A DNA stretch of 64,000 bases from Nocardioidaceae bacterium (GTDB taxonomy: Bacteria; Actinomycetota; Actinomycetes; Propionibacteriales; Nocardioidaceae), in assembly GCA_030655315.1 (NCBI GenBank), contig JAURVT010000006.1:1-64000 (forward strand), in the 5' to 3' direction. The notes beneath the pieces are model-generated. The model was not told the DNA's origin. It saw nothing but the letters and a program-made list of their open reading frames with translations, and searched no databases. Below, one piece after another: positions 35,116 to 43,031 of this stretch. A program made the translations under genes and the position numbers. Position 1 is the first letter of the stretch, and every line of letters starts with the position of its first letter.

Positions 35116-35802
35116 TCAGGCTCCTTCACTGGGTCCGTGTCGACCCGAGCCCGAACGGCTGCCGCTGTACGCCGCCTCGCGCACCGCGCCCAGCCAGGCG
35201 GGGGCCAGGACGGCACCGGTGGGGTGGTCGGTCACGGGGTCGAACGACTCCACGACCGTGGTGCGGTCAATCTCGACGCGCAGGGTCGCGACGTCGTGTC
35301 GCCCCTTGCGGGAGACGGCCGAGAGGGAGACGACGGCCTCGCCGTGCACGTCGTTCGGCTCGGTGCTCGAGCCGTCGGTGGCGGGTCCGCCGGCCGTGGC
35401 GAGCAGCCACGTCCAGCGCGGGCCCACCTGGTAGGGGGCCAGGGTGCTGTAGGTCGCCCGACCCCACGAGCGCGCCGGCGCAGGCGGGACACGGGCGACC
35501 GGCCCCGGGCCGACGCACGACGACATGAGGACGTCGAACTCGCCGGGTCCGAGCCGGCGGAACGCGAGCCCCAACAGGTCCGGACCACTGGACGCCAGGC
35601 TGATGCCGCGGGACAGCCGCACCACCGCGTCGGACGGCGTCCGCGGCCACGGGTCGCTCACGTCGGGCGCGGGGACCCAGCGACCGGTGAGCACGACGCC
35701 GCGGGTGTGCAGGGCGCGCGCACCGCGGGCCCGCCCGCCGAGGCGCGCGGCGGCCGAGACCGGGGACACCCACCAGGGCAGGGTGCCGGCCGTCGCCGTC
35801 AC
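35116..35802 (-). CDS. Actinobacterial protein of unknown function, 228 aa
   Basis: Resembles proteins often labelled only as phosphodiesterase or hypothetical in actinobacteria; I see no catalytic motif that proves activity. Features: LPWWVSPVSAAARLGG at the start, HTRGVVLTGRW, and LSRGISLASSGPDLLGLAFR, a pattern reminiscent of catalase-fold-related proteins. The GTG start overlaps the methyltransferase stop. Cytoplasmic by lack of signal. Confidence 0.7.
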   Translation of the reverse strand: MTATAGTLPWWVSPVSAAARLGGRARGARALHTRGVVLTGRWVPAPDVSDPWPRTPSDAVVRLSRGISLASSGPDLLGLAFRRLGPGEFDVLMSSCVGPGPVARVPPAPARSWGRATYSTLAPYQVGPRWTWLLATAGGPATDGSSTEPNDVHGEAVVSLSAVSRKGRHDVATLRVEIDRTTVVESFDPVTDHPTGAVLAPAWLGAVREAAYSGSRSGSGRHGPSEGA

Positions 35803-36428
35803 GGGGCGCGCAGGTGCGCGAGGACGCCACCGGGCCGGTGGTCGCGGACCGTGACGAGCTCGAGGTCGCCCGCGGCGTCGCCGATGGTGCGCCACAGCTC
35901 GTCGACCTGCTCGGGGTGGCCCATCTGCAGCACGGCGTGCCCGCCGGGCGCGAGGCACCGGGACACCACGCCGACCGCCTCGCGGGCGAGCGCGAGGCCG
36001 TCGTGGCCGCCGTCGATCGCGAGCACGGGGTCCTCGGGGAACTGCGTGAGGTCGGCGGTGGCCACCCAGGGCGGGTCCACGAGGGCGAGGGCGAACGTCT
36101 CGCCCTCGAGGACCGTGCGCCCGACGGCGGCGTGCCGGACCTCGACCACGAGCCCCGCGGCCTCGGCGTTGGCGCGGATGAAGTCGCACGCCACCGGGTT
36201 GAGGTCGGCGAGCACGGTCGGGCGACCCGTCGCCCGGGCGAGCGCGAGCCCCATGTGGCCGGCGCCGCTGAACAGCTCGAGCGCGCGTCCGGGGGGCGCG
36301 TCGACGGCGAGCTCGGCCAGCCAGTGGGGCTGCGCGACCGTCCACGGACGGGGTTCCAGGACGCGCTCGTCCCAGGCGATCTCGAGACCGTCGAACGCGA
36401 GGGTGCGGGAGGGGGGCGTCGTCCTCAC
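35799..36428 (-). CDS. SAM-dependent methyltransferase (HemK/RsmC-like fold)
   Basis: 209 aa. Motif I as LELFSGAGHMGLALA near 52-66, acidic residue in VLADLNPVACDF, and motif IV VDPPWVATAD near 120, the (N/D)PP(Y/W) motif of amino- or RNA-modifying N-methyltransferases. Target unknown. GTG start chosen for its overlap with the CDGSH gene stop. Confidence 0.85.
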   Translation of the reverse strand: MRTTPPSRTLAFDGLEIAWDERVLEPRPWTVAQPHWLAELAVDAPPGRALELFSGAGHMGLALARATGRPTVLADLNPVACDFIRANAEAAGLVVEVRHAAVGRTVLEGETFALALVDPPWVATADLTQFPEDPVLAIDGGHDGLALAREAVGVVSRCLAPGGHAVLQMGHPEQVDELWRTIGDAAGDLELVTVRDHRPGGVLAHLRAP

Positions 36429-36661
36429 CGGACGTCCTCGGCCCCGGGGCGTCGTGCGGGGGGCAGCATCTTGTGCGCGCCGTCGCACCAGGGTGCCCGC
36501 GAGGAGCAGGCGCACCGGCACAGGGCGACGACGGGGCGCAGGACGTCGTGCACCGACCCGTCGAGTGCGACGACCTGCTCGGCGCCGCGCACGAGGAGCG
36601 GTCCGCCCGGGCACGCCTGGGTGCGGACGTCGGCGCCCAGCGCCTGCGGGATCGCGCTCAC
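36425..36661 (-). CDS. CDGSH iron-sulfur domain protein
   Basis: 78 aa. The [2Fe-2S] ligand motif CACSSRAPWCDGAH (three Cys, one His) sits at the C-terminal end; the N-terminal half is a small b-rich scaffold (QACPGGPLLVRGAEQV). CDGSH proteins carry redox-active, acid-labile clusters. GTG start overlaps the upstream diiron-protein gene (GTGA). Placement beside an iron-containing oxidoreductase suggests an electron or cluster donor, by inference. Confidence 0.92.
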   Translation of the reverse strand: MSAIPQALGADVRTQACPGGPLLVRGAEQVVALDGSVHDVLRPVVALCRCACSSRAPWCDGAHKMLPPARRPGAEDVR

Positions 36662-37707
36662 GCCGGGACCCGCTCGGCGCGGCCGGTGGGCGCCGTCGAC
36701 CCGTCGGCCCAGGCCGCCAGCAGCATCTCGGCGAACCGGACCTCCGTGTGCAGGCACAGCGCGGCACCCAGCAGCACGTCGCGCTCCAGCTCGGGGTGGG
36801 CCCGGACCAGGCTGCCGCAGACGTCGCGGACGGCCAGCTGCTCGTGGACGGCGTCGGCCTCGACGTGCTCGTCGAAGAACGTCGCGACCTCGTCGGGCAG
36901 GCCGACCCGGCGCACGCCCGCGGCGTAGAGGCGACAGGGCAGCGAGCTCGTCGCCTCGACCGCCGCGAGGTGGCCCACCGCGGCGCCCCGCCAGCGCTGG
37001 TGCAGGCCGAGCATCGACACCACCGTGCTGAGCGCGAGCGTCTGGGCCGGCACGTCGTCGACGTAGGCGGCGTAGGCGTCGTCGAGACCGGCCGCGGCCA
37101 TGGTGCGCGCGTAGAGGTGCTGGTGGACGCGGTCGGGACGGCCCGCGCCGTACTCGTCGAACTGGATCTCGACCAGCGTCGCCTTGGTGACCGCGTCCAG
37201 GCGGGGGACGACGAAGGTGTGCGGGTCGGCCTCCTTGAGCTGGTAGACGCTGCGGTGGGCGAGGAAGTCCAGCACCTGGGCGCGGTCGGCCTGGCGTCCG
37301 ACCACCGACGACAGCGACGGCCCCGGGTAGGTCTCGCAGAGCTCGAAGAACCGGGACGCGAGGTCGCCCGAGGCCGCCATCGCGGCGTCGACCTCGGGGG
37401 CGACCGCGTTGAGCAGGTGGGCCAGGAGCACGCGCTCGAGCTGGCGGCGGACGTGCAGCAGCCGGGGCGACCACTCCCAGCCCGGGTCGATGCCGGTGAA
37501 CCCGCGGAAGTGCAGCTCGTACAGCGTCCACAGCGCGACCTGGAGGTCGTCGTCGGCCAGCGGGTCGTCGCTCGACACGTCGAGGTCGACGAGCGGTCCG
37601 TCGACGTCGGGGTCGCCGGACAGCAGGTCGAGCACGTGCCGGCTCAGCGGGCCCCGGGCGATCGGCAGGTCACCGGGTGCACGGCCGGTCGAGGGGGTGG
37701 GCTGCAT
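36658..37707 (-). CDS. Heme-oxygenase-like diiron (iron-containing redox) protein
   Basis: 349 aa, all-helical. Matches the iron-containing redox enzyme family (HDO fold): VEIQFDEYGAGRPDRVHQHL at about 179-198 and FFDEHVEADAVHEQL near 277-291 are its key helices. Candidate ligands are Glu180, His195, Glu251, His281, Asp285 and His288. Relatives activate O2 for desaturation, C-C or N-oxidation chemistry. First gene of a tight operon with CDGSH, methyltransferase, unknown and epimerase genes. Substrate unknown. Confidence 0.82.
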   Translation of the reverse strand: MQPTPSTGRAPGDLPIARGPLSRHVLDLLSGDPDVDGPLVDLDVSSDDPLADDDLQVALWTLYELHFRGFTGIDPGWEWSPRLLHVRRQLERVLLAHLLNAVAPEVDAAMAASGDLASRFFELCETYPGPSLSSVVGRQADRAQVLDFLAHRSVYQLKEADPHTFVVPRLDAVTKATLVEIQFDEYGAGRPDRVHQHLYARTMAAAGLDDAYAAYVDDVPAQTLALSTVVSMLGLHQRWRGAAVGHLAAVEATSSLPCRLYAAGVRRVGLPDEVATFFDEHVEADAVHEQLAVRDVCGSLVRAHPELERDVLLGAALCLHTEVRFAEMLLAAWADGSTAPTGRAERVPA

Positions 37708-37850
37708 GACGGAACGCTCCGCTCGATGTGGCCTCGCGGCCGGTCGGAGGCTCTGGTCGAACCCGACTTCGACGATAGGCGCGGGCCGGAGCGGGCGCCG
37801 AACGGCGGCGCGCCCGCTCCCCTCGTCACCGGGACGGGTCGGACGCCGGC

Positions 37851-39659
37851 TCAGGCCCGGGACTGCATGGCGAGGCGGACGTGGGTGTCGGCCTGGCCGT
37901 AGCCGTCGTAGCCGCCGCGTCGCTCGAGGAGCTCGACGTAGAACCCTGTGCCGAGCACGGGCGTGTAGAGGTGGAGCAGCTCGCCCGAACCGGAGCGGTC
38001 GTAGAGCAGGCCGTGGTCGCGCAGGTCGGCGACAGTGGCGTCGTCGAGCCCGAAGCGGGCGGCCACGTCCACGTAGTAGTTGTCGGGCACCGGCATGAGC
38101 GCCACGCCCGCCTCGCGCAGCCGCACCGACTCCGCCCGCAGGTCGGTGCAGGCGAAGGCGAGCTGGGTGATCCCGCGGGGACGGTCCGGGCCGGCGGTGT
38201 CGGCGACGTTGAGCACCACCCGCAGGTCGCCCGACGACGGACGCAGGGCGCGGCTGCGCAGGCGGCCCTGCGGCTCCATGAACTCCTCGACGGCGCCGGG
38301 CTCGAGGCCCAGCAGCGTGCGGTGGAACGACACCTCCTCGTTCAGCACGTCGGCCGGCACCGCCACGCCCACGTGGTCCAGCCCGAGCCACGTCGAGGCG
38401 TCCGGGGTGCCGTCCACGGGCTCGAAGTCGGCGTGCCAGTCGTCGGGCGCACCCGGCTCGGCGCTGACGAAGACGTGCACCCCCGACGGCGCCGTCAGCC
38501 CGGGCAGCCGGGCCTCGCCGTCGCCTCGGGTGCGCGCGAGCGCGGGCCACAGCAGGGCCTCGGCGCGGGCGGCGACCGACGCGACGGGGGGCGCGACGAC
38601 CCCGATGGCGGTGGCCGCGCCGGACAGCGTCGTGGGCACGGGCTCGTGGTTGACGACCACGTGAGCGTCGCCCTGGCTCCACCAGGTCACGTGCTTGGTG
38701 CGGTGGCGTCCGACCACCGCGAACCCCAGCCCGGTGAGCAGGTCGGACGGGTCGTCGTCGGCGGCCGACAGCTCGACGAACGCCGCGTCGGTGCGCGGCG
38801 CCGGCGCCGGGGCGGCCGCCACGACCGAGGCGGCGGGCCCGTCCAGCCGTGCGGCGAGCTGGTCCTCCAGGAAGATCAGCGACCGCATCGCGTCGCGCGC
38901 GGTGACGCGCGGGTCGGCCTCGCGGACGACGTCGCTGAACACCTCGAGCGACAGCGGCCCGCGGTAGCCCGCCTCGAGGGTCGCCGCGACCACACCGGTC
39001 ACGTCCAGCGTGCCCTGGCCGGGGAAGCAGCGGAAGTGCCGGCTCCACTCGAGCACGTCCATGTCGAGCGCGGGGGCGTCGGCGACCTGGAGGAACCCGA
39101 TCCGCTCCCCCGGCACGTCCTCGAGCGCGGACCCGTCGTCGCCGCGCGACAGCATGTGGAAGGTGTCGACCGCGAGCGTCACCGCGGGGTGGTCGGCGCG
39201 GCGCACGACGTCCCACGACCGACCGACCCGGTTGACGTGACGGCCCCAGGCGAGGGCCTCGAAGGCGATCGTCACGCCGGCGTCGTGCGCGAGGTCGCCG
39301 AGGCGGGCGAGCTGCTCGGCGCTGAGGTCGACGTCGTCGACGGCGTCGGCCGCCACGGTGGAGCAGCAGAGCACGGTCGTCGCCCCGAGCCCGGCCATCA
39401 CGTCGAGCTTGGCGGCGAACCGGCGCAGCACCGCGTCGAAGCGCTCCGGCGGCACCCCCTCGACGTCGCGCACGGGCTGGAACAGGTCGATCGACAGCCC
39501 CAGCCCGGCGCAGCGGCGGGCCACGTCGGCCGGCGAGAGGTCGGAGGAGACGAGGTCGTTGTCGAACAGCTCGATCCCGTCGAAGCCCGCCGCCGCGGCG
39601 GCGTCCAGCTTGTCGGCGAGCCGCCCGCTGAGCGAGACGGTGGCGATCCCCCGGTGCAT
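37851..39659 (-). CDS. quiC: 3-Dehydroshikimate dehydratase, two-domain QuiC1/QsuB type
   Basis: 602 aa. Residues 1-275 form a sugar-phosphate-isomerase-like TIM barrel with metal-site residues Glu134 (FEALAWG), Asp165 and His168 (AVDTFHML), Gln191 and Glu239 (LEVFSD), positions that fit the family. Residues 285-602 are a VOC/HPPD-like domain ending in YVELLERRGGYDGYG. It converts 3-dehydroshikimate to protocatechuate. Odd: the second HPPD iron His (usual GxQHIAF) reads GITQLAF here, so the C-terminal domain likely has no HPPD activity. Overlaps the dehydrogenase gene by 1 nt. Confidence 0.92.
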   Translation of the reverse strand: MHRGIATVSLSGRLADKLDAAAAAGFDGIELFDNDLVSSDLSPADVARRCAGLGLSIDLFQPVRDVEGVPPERFDAVLRRFAAKLDVMAGLGATTVLCCSTVAADAVDDVDLSAEQLARLGDLAHDAGVTIAFEALAWGRHVNRVGRSWDVVRRADHPAVTLAVDTFHMLSRGDDGSALEDVPGERIGFLQVADAPALDMDVLEWSRHFRCFPGQGTLDVTGVVAATLEAGYRGPLSLEVFSDVVREADPRVTARDAMRSLIFLEDQLAARLDGPAASVVAAAPAPAPRTDAAFVELSAADDDPSDLLTGLGFAVVGRHRTKHVTWWSQGDAHVVVNHEPVPTTLSGAATAIGVVAPPVASVAARAEALLWPALARTRGDGEARLPGLTAPSGVHVFVSAEPGAPDDWHADFEPVDGTPDASTWLGLDHVGVAVPADVLNEEVSFHRTLLGLEPGAVEEFMEPQGRLRSRALRPSSGDLRVVLNVADTAGPDRPRGITQLAFACTDLRAESVRLREAGVALMPVPDNYYVDVAARFGLDDATVADLRDHGLLYDRSGSGELLHLYTPVLGTGFYVELLERRGGYDGYGQADTHVRLAMQSRA

Positions 39660-40519
39660 CAGGCCGCCCGCGTCAGCTCGGCGAAGTGCCGTGCCATCCG
39701 GTCGGCGTCGGCCGGGCGGTCGGTGAAGTGCTCGAAGGCGCCCACCGCCTGCTGCACCGCCATGCCGCCGCCGGTGACGACGCGGCAGCCGCGGGAGCGG
39801 GCCAGCCGTACCAGCTCGGTCTCGAGGGGGAAGTAGACGACGTCCGACACCCACAGCCGCTCGTCGACCAGCTCGGCCGGCACCGAGGTCCCGGGGTGGC
39901 CGAGCATCCCGACCGGGGTCGCGTTGACCACGCCCTGCGCGTCACCGACCGCCCGCTCGAGGTCGGTGGCGACGGTGACGCGGTCGTCCCCGAAGCGCTT
40001 GGCGAGACGGACGACGCACGCCTCGGCACGGTCGTGGTCGCTGTCGACGACGGCCACGTGCTCGGCGCCCTGCGACAGCAGCCCGTAGCCGACGGCCACC
40101 CCCGCGCCACCGGCCCCGACGAGCACGGCGCGGTCGGCCGTGGCGTCCGGCAGCGCCTCGGTGAACGCCCGGGACCAGCCGGCCCAGTCGGTGTTGCGGC
40201 CCAGGGCCCGCCCGTCGCGGAGCACGACGGTGTTGACGGCCCCGAGGTCGGCGGCGTCGGGCGAGAGGTCGTCGAGCAGCGGGACGACGGCCTGCTTGAA
40301 CGGGTGCGTGACGTTCAGGCCGTCGAAGCCGAGGCGCTGCGCCCAGAGCAGGACGTCCCGCAGGTCGTCGACGCCGATGCCGCGCACGTCGGCGTCGATG
40401 AGCCGGTAGCTCAGCCGCAGGCCGGCCTCGTGCCCCTCCCGCTCCTGCATCGCCGGGGTGAGCGAGGCGCCGATGCCCTGGCCGACCAGCCCCAGCAGGT
40501 AGGACGTCTGCTCGGCCAT
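39659..40519 (-). CDS. Quinate/shikimate dehydrogenase
   Basis: 286-aa AroE-family enzyme. Substrate residues Ser19 and Thr21 in GASLTPAM, catalytic Lys75 in NVTHPFK and Asp111 in NTDWAGW; NAD(P) loop GAGGAGVAVGYGL near 137. The SxT rather than SxS pair and the operon with dehydroshikimate dehydratase and importer argue for a catabolic enzyme (quinate/shikimate to dehydro forms) rather than biosynthetic AroE. The start shares one base with the importer stop. Confidence 0.9.
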   Translation of the reverse strand: MAEQTSYLLGLVGQGIGASLTPAMQEREGHEAGLRLSYRLIDADVRGIGVDDLRDVLLWAQRLGFDGLNVTHPFKQAVVPLLDDLSPDAADLGAVNTVVLRDGRALGRNTDWAGWSRAFTEALPDATADRAVLVGAGGAGVAVGYGLLSQGAEHVAVVDSDHDRAEACVVRLAKRFGDDRVTVATDLERAVGDAQGVVNATPVGMLGHPGTSVPAELVDERLWVSDVVYFPLETELVRLARSRGCRVVTGGGMAVQQAVGAFEHFTDRPADADRMARHFAELTRAA

Positions 40520-41877
40520 CAGGCGGCCGTCGTCAGCGAGCCACGGGACCGGACGGGCCCGAGGTCGCGGGTGGGCACCCGGTGGGTGGCCTTCGGACCG
40601 GTGAGCACGGCGGTGGCCGAGATGACGCAGGCGAGGATCGAGAACGCCGCGACCCGCCACCAGTTGTCGGCGTCGCCGGCCATCAGGGCACCGGCGATCG
40701 TCGGGGTGAAGCCGGCCAGCGCGAAGCCGAACTGGGTGCCGATCGCGAGGCCGGACAGGCGCACCGAGGTGGGGAAGTACTCCGAGTACGTCGCGGGCCA
40801 CACGGCGTTGGGCATGCTGTACGCGACGCCGGCGAGCGCCACGCCGAGGACGAACATCAGCGGCACGTTGGCCGCGGCGATGGCGCTCAGGAAGGCGGTG
40901 ACGAGCACCGCGCTGCCCACCACACCGGTGAGGAAGACGGGCTTGCGGCCGATGCGGTCCGACAGCGTGGCCCACAGCGGGATGACCGCGATCGCGACGG
41001 TGTTGGCGACGATCGCGAGCCAGAGCATCGTGGTGTTGCTGATCCCGATGCCGTACTCGTCGGCGGTGGCGAAGTTCAGCGCGAAGACCTGGAACATCGT
41101 GTTGACCATCGCGATGAAGGCGGCGCAGAACACGCGCAGCACGTTGCGCCAGTGGTCGCGGAAGAGCTCGGCGAGCGGCGTGCGGGGCGGCGGGGCCGAC
41201 GCGGCGTCGGCCTGGGCGACCTCGTCGGTGAACTCGGGCGTCTCCTCGAGCGAGCGGCGGATGATGAACCCGACGACCAGCAGCACCGAGCTCAGCAGGA
41301 ACGGCACGCGCCAGCCCCACGAGAGCAGGTCCTCCTCGGGCAGGATCGCCGCGAGCGGGAGGAACACGGCGGGGGCGAGGATCTGGCCGCCCTGGGTGCC
41401 GCTGAGGGTGAAGCTGGTGAAGAAGCCGCGACGGTCGTCCGGGGCGTGCTCGAAGCTCATCGCGTTGGCGCCGGCCTGCTCGCCCGCGGCCGACAGGCCC
41501 TGCAGCAGGCGGAGCAGCACGAGCAGGGCCGGGGCCAGCATGCCCACCTGGTCGTACGTGGGGAGGCAGCCGATCAGGAACGTCGAGACGCCCATCAGCA
41601 GCAGCGTCCCGATCAGGATCACCTTGCGCCCGACCCGGTCGCCGATGTGGCCCATCGCGAACGACCCGATCGGACGCGCGACGTAGGCGACGCCGAAGGT
41701 GGCGAGCGCCGCGATGGTCGCGGTCTGCTCGTTGCCCTCGGGGAAGAAGATCTTGGGGAAGACGAGCGCCGCGGCGGTGCCGTAGATCGCCAGGTCGTAG
41801 TACTCCAGGGCGCTGCCGCTCCAGGCGGCGAGCGCGGCCTTGCCGGGCGTCCGCCTCTCGTGCGTGCTGGTGCTCAT
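40519..41877 (-). CDS. MFS shikimate/quinate-type importer
   Basis: 452 aa, 12 TM metabolite:H+ symporter of the ShiA/KgtP branch. Seen: AAWSGSALEYYDLAIYGTAAALVFPKIFFP (first TM signature; core LEYYDLAIYG) and GHIGDRVGRKVILIG after TM2, plus RLLQGLSAAGEQAGANAM in TM4. It opens the operon and faces the LacI gene across the operator. Substrate is inferred from the genes downstream. Confidence 0.9.
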   Translation of the reverse strand: MSTSTHERRTPGKAALAAWSGSALEYYDLAIYGTAAALVFPKIFFPEGNEQTATIAALATFGVAYVARPIGSFAMGHIGDRVGRKVILIGTLLLMGVSTFLIGCLPTYDQVGMLAPALLVLLRLLQGLSAAGEQAGANAMSFEHAPDDRRGFFTSFTLSGTQGGQILAPAVFLPLAAILPEEDLLSWGWRVPFLLSSVLLVVGFIIRRSLEETPEFTDEVAQADAASAPPPRTPLAELFRDHWRNVLRVFCAAFIAMVNTMFQVFALNFATADEYGIGISNTTMLWLAIVANTVAIAVIPLWATLSDRIGRKPVFLTGVVGSAVLVTAFLSAIAAANVPLMFVLGVALAGVAYSMPNAVWPATYSEYFPTSVRLSGLAIGTQFGFALAGFTPTIAGALMAGDADNWWRVAAFSILACVISATAVLTGPKATHRVPTRDLGPVRSRGSLTTAA

Positions 41878-41952
41878 CTCGTCCTCCAGGTGTGGCCGGT
41901 CCCGCCGACGGCGACCGTGTGACGCCCGTCTCGTCGTGGACCGGCTGCCGTG

Positions 41953-41982
41953 ACGCTAGAAGTGGTCCGCCTCACATGGCAA
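41953..41982 (-). promoter_or_regulatory. Promoter of the quinate/shikimate operon
   Basis: Minus-strand TTGCCA (41982-41977), 18-nt spacer, TAGCGT (41958-41953). The -35 box is part of the LacI operator, so binding would block polymerase. Leader length about 70 nt. Confidence 0.55.
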
Positions 41983-42002
41983 ACGTTTGCCAATATTTGC
42001 CA
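41977..42002. promoter_or_regulatory. LacI-type operator with third half-site
   Basis: Perfect 16-bp palindrome TGGCAAACGTTTGCCA at 41977-41992, with an extra TTTGCCA half-site at 41996-42002 next to the regulator's -10 box. The central CG and the half-sites are typical of LacI-family operators. It lies over both divergent promoters. Confidence 0.85.
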
Positions 42003-42014
42003 TACGCTGCCGAC
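42003..42014 (+). promoter_or_regulatory. Leaderless-type -10 box of the LacI gene
   Basis: TACGCT at 42003-42008, 6 nt, then GTG 42015. It is adjacent to the operator, giving autoregulation. Confidence 0.55.
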
Positions 42015-43025
42015 GTGCCCCCGCCCGCGCGCCGACGCGCCACGATCACCGACGTCGCCCGCGCCGCCGGGGTCGCCACGTCGACCGTGTCGCGGGCCTT
42101 CACCCGCCCCGGACGGGTCAACCACCGCACCCGCGCGCACGTCCTGGAGGTCGCCGAAAGCCTCGGCTACGCGCCCAACCCGACGGCCCAGGCGCTCGAG
42201 TCCGGTCGCAGCAACACCGTCGCGCTCGTCGTCCCCGACATCACCAACCCGTACTTCGCCGGCGTGATCAAGGGGGCCGAGCAGGCCGTGTCCCAGGCCG
42301 GACTGACGCTCGTGCTCGGCGACTCCCAGGAGAGCGCCGCCCAGGAGGAGCGACTGGTGCGCCGGCTCGGCCCCGCCGTCGACGGCTTCGTGCTCAGCGC
42401 GTCGCGACTCCCCGACGAGGTGCTGCGTCGCGCCGCCGAGCTCAACCCGCTCGTCCTGGTCAACCGGGCGTCCCCGGGGGTCCCGTGCGTCGTCGCCGAC
42501 TACGACCACGGCACCCGCCAGATCGTCGACCACCTCGCCGCGCTCGGCCACCGCTCGTTCGTGTTCCTCGGTGGGCCGGCCGAGTCGTGGTCCGGTGCGC
42601 GCCGCTGGGCGGGCCTGCAGGCGGCCGCGGCCGACGCGGGCCTCGACGCGGGACGGTTCGGGCCGTTCGCCCCCGACCGCACCGCCGGTGCCGCGGCGGC
42701 GGACGCGGTGCTCGCCTCCGGCGCGACGGCGGTGGTCGCGCACAACGACATGCTCGCCATCGGCGTGCTCAGCCGGCTGGCCGAGCGGGGCGTCGACGTG
42801 CCGGGCGAGATCAGCGTCGTCGGCTTCGACGACGTGTTCGGCGCCGACTTCTGCCACCCGCCGCTCACCACCCTGGCCGAGCGCACCCGTGACGCCGGGG
42901 CGCGCGCGATCGAGTCGCTCCTCGCCCTGCCGCCCGACCGGGCCGGGCGCGACTTCCAGGCGCGGGTGCTCCCCACCCAGCTCGTCGTCCGACGGTCCAC
43001 CGGGCCGCGCCCAGGTCGGTCCTGA
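42015..43025 (+). CDS. LacI-family transcriptional regulator
   Basis: 336 aa. Helix-turn-helix at about 10-30 (ITDVARAAGVATSTVSRAF) with hinge helix near 55, followed by the periplasmic-binding-like effector domain (VALVVPDITNPYFAGVI, VVAHNDMLAIGVL, VVGFDDVFGADF). Likely represses the divergent quinate/shikimate operon and itself; the effector is probably a pathway metabolite. GTG 42015 was chosen because the family N-terminus starts there and the -10 box is 6 nt before; an upstream in-frame extension would cross the operator. Confidence 0.92.
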   Translation: MPPPARRRATITDVARAAGVATSTVSRAFTRPGRVNHRTRAHVLEVAESLGYAPNPTAQALESGRSNTVALVVPDITNPYFAGVIKGAEQAVSQAGLTLVLGDSQESAAQEERLVRRLGPAVDGFVLSASRLPDEVLRRAAELNPLVLVNRASPGVPCVVADYDHGTRQIVDHLAALGHRSFVFLGGPAESWSGARRWAGLQAAAADAGLDAGRFGPFAPDRTAGAAAADAVLASGATAVVAHNDMLAIGVLSRLAERGVDVPGEISVVGFDDVFGADFCHPPLTTLAERTRDAGARAIESLLALPPDRAGRDFQARVLPTQLVVRRSTGPRPGRS

Positions 43026-43031
43026 CGCGCC

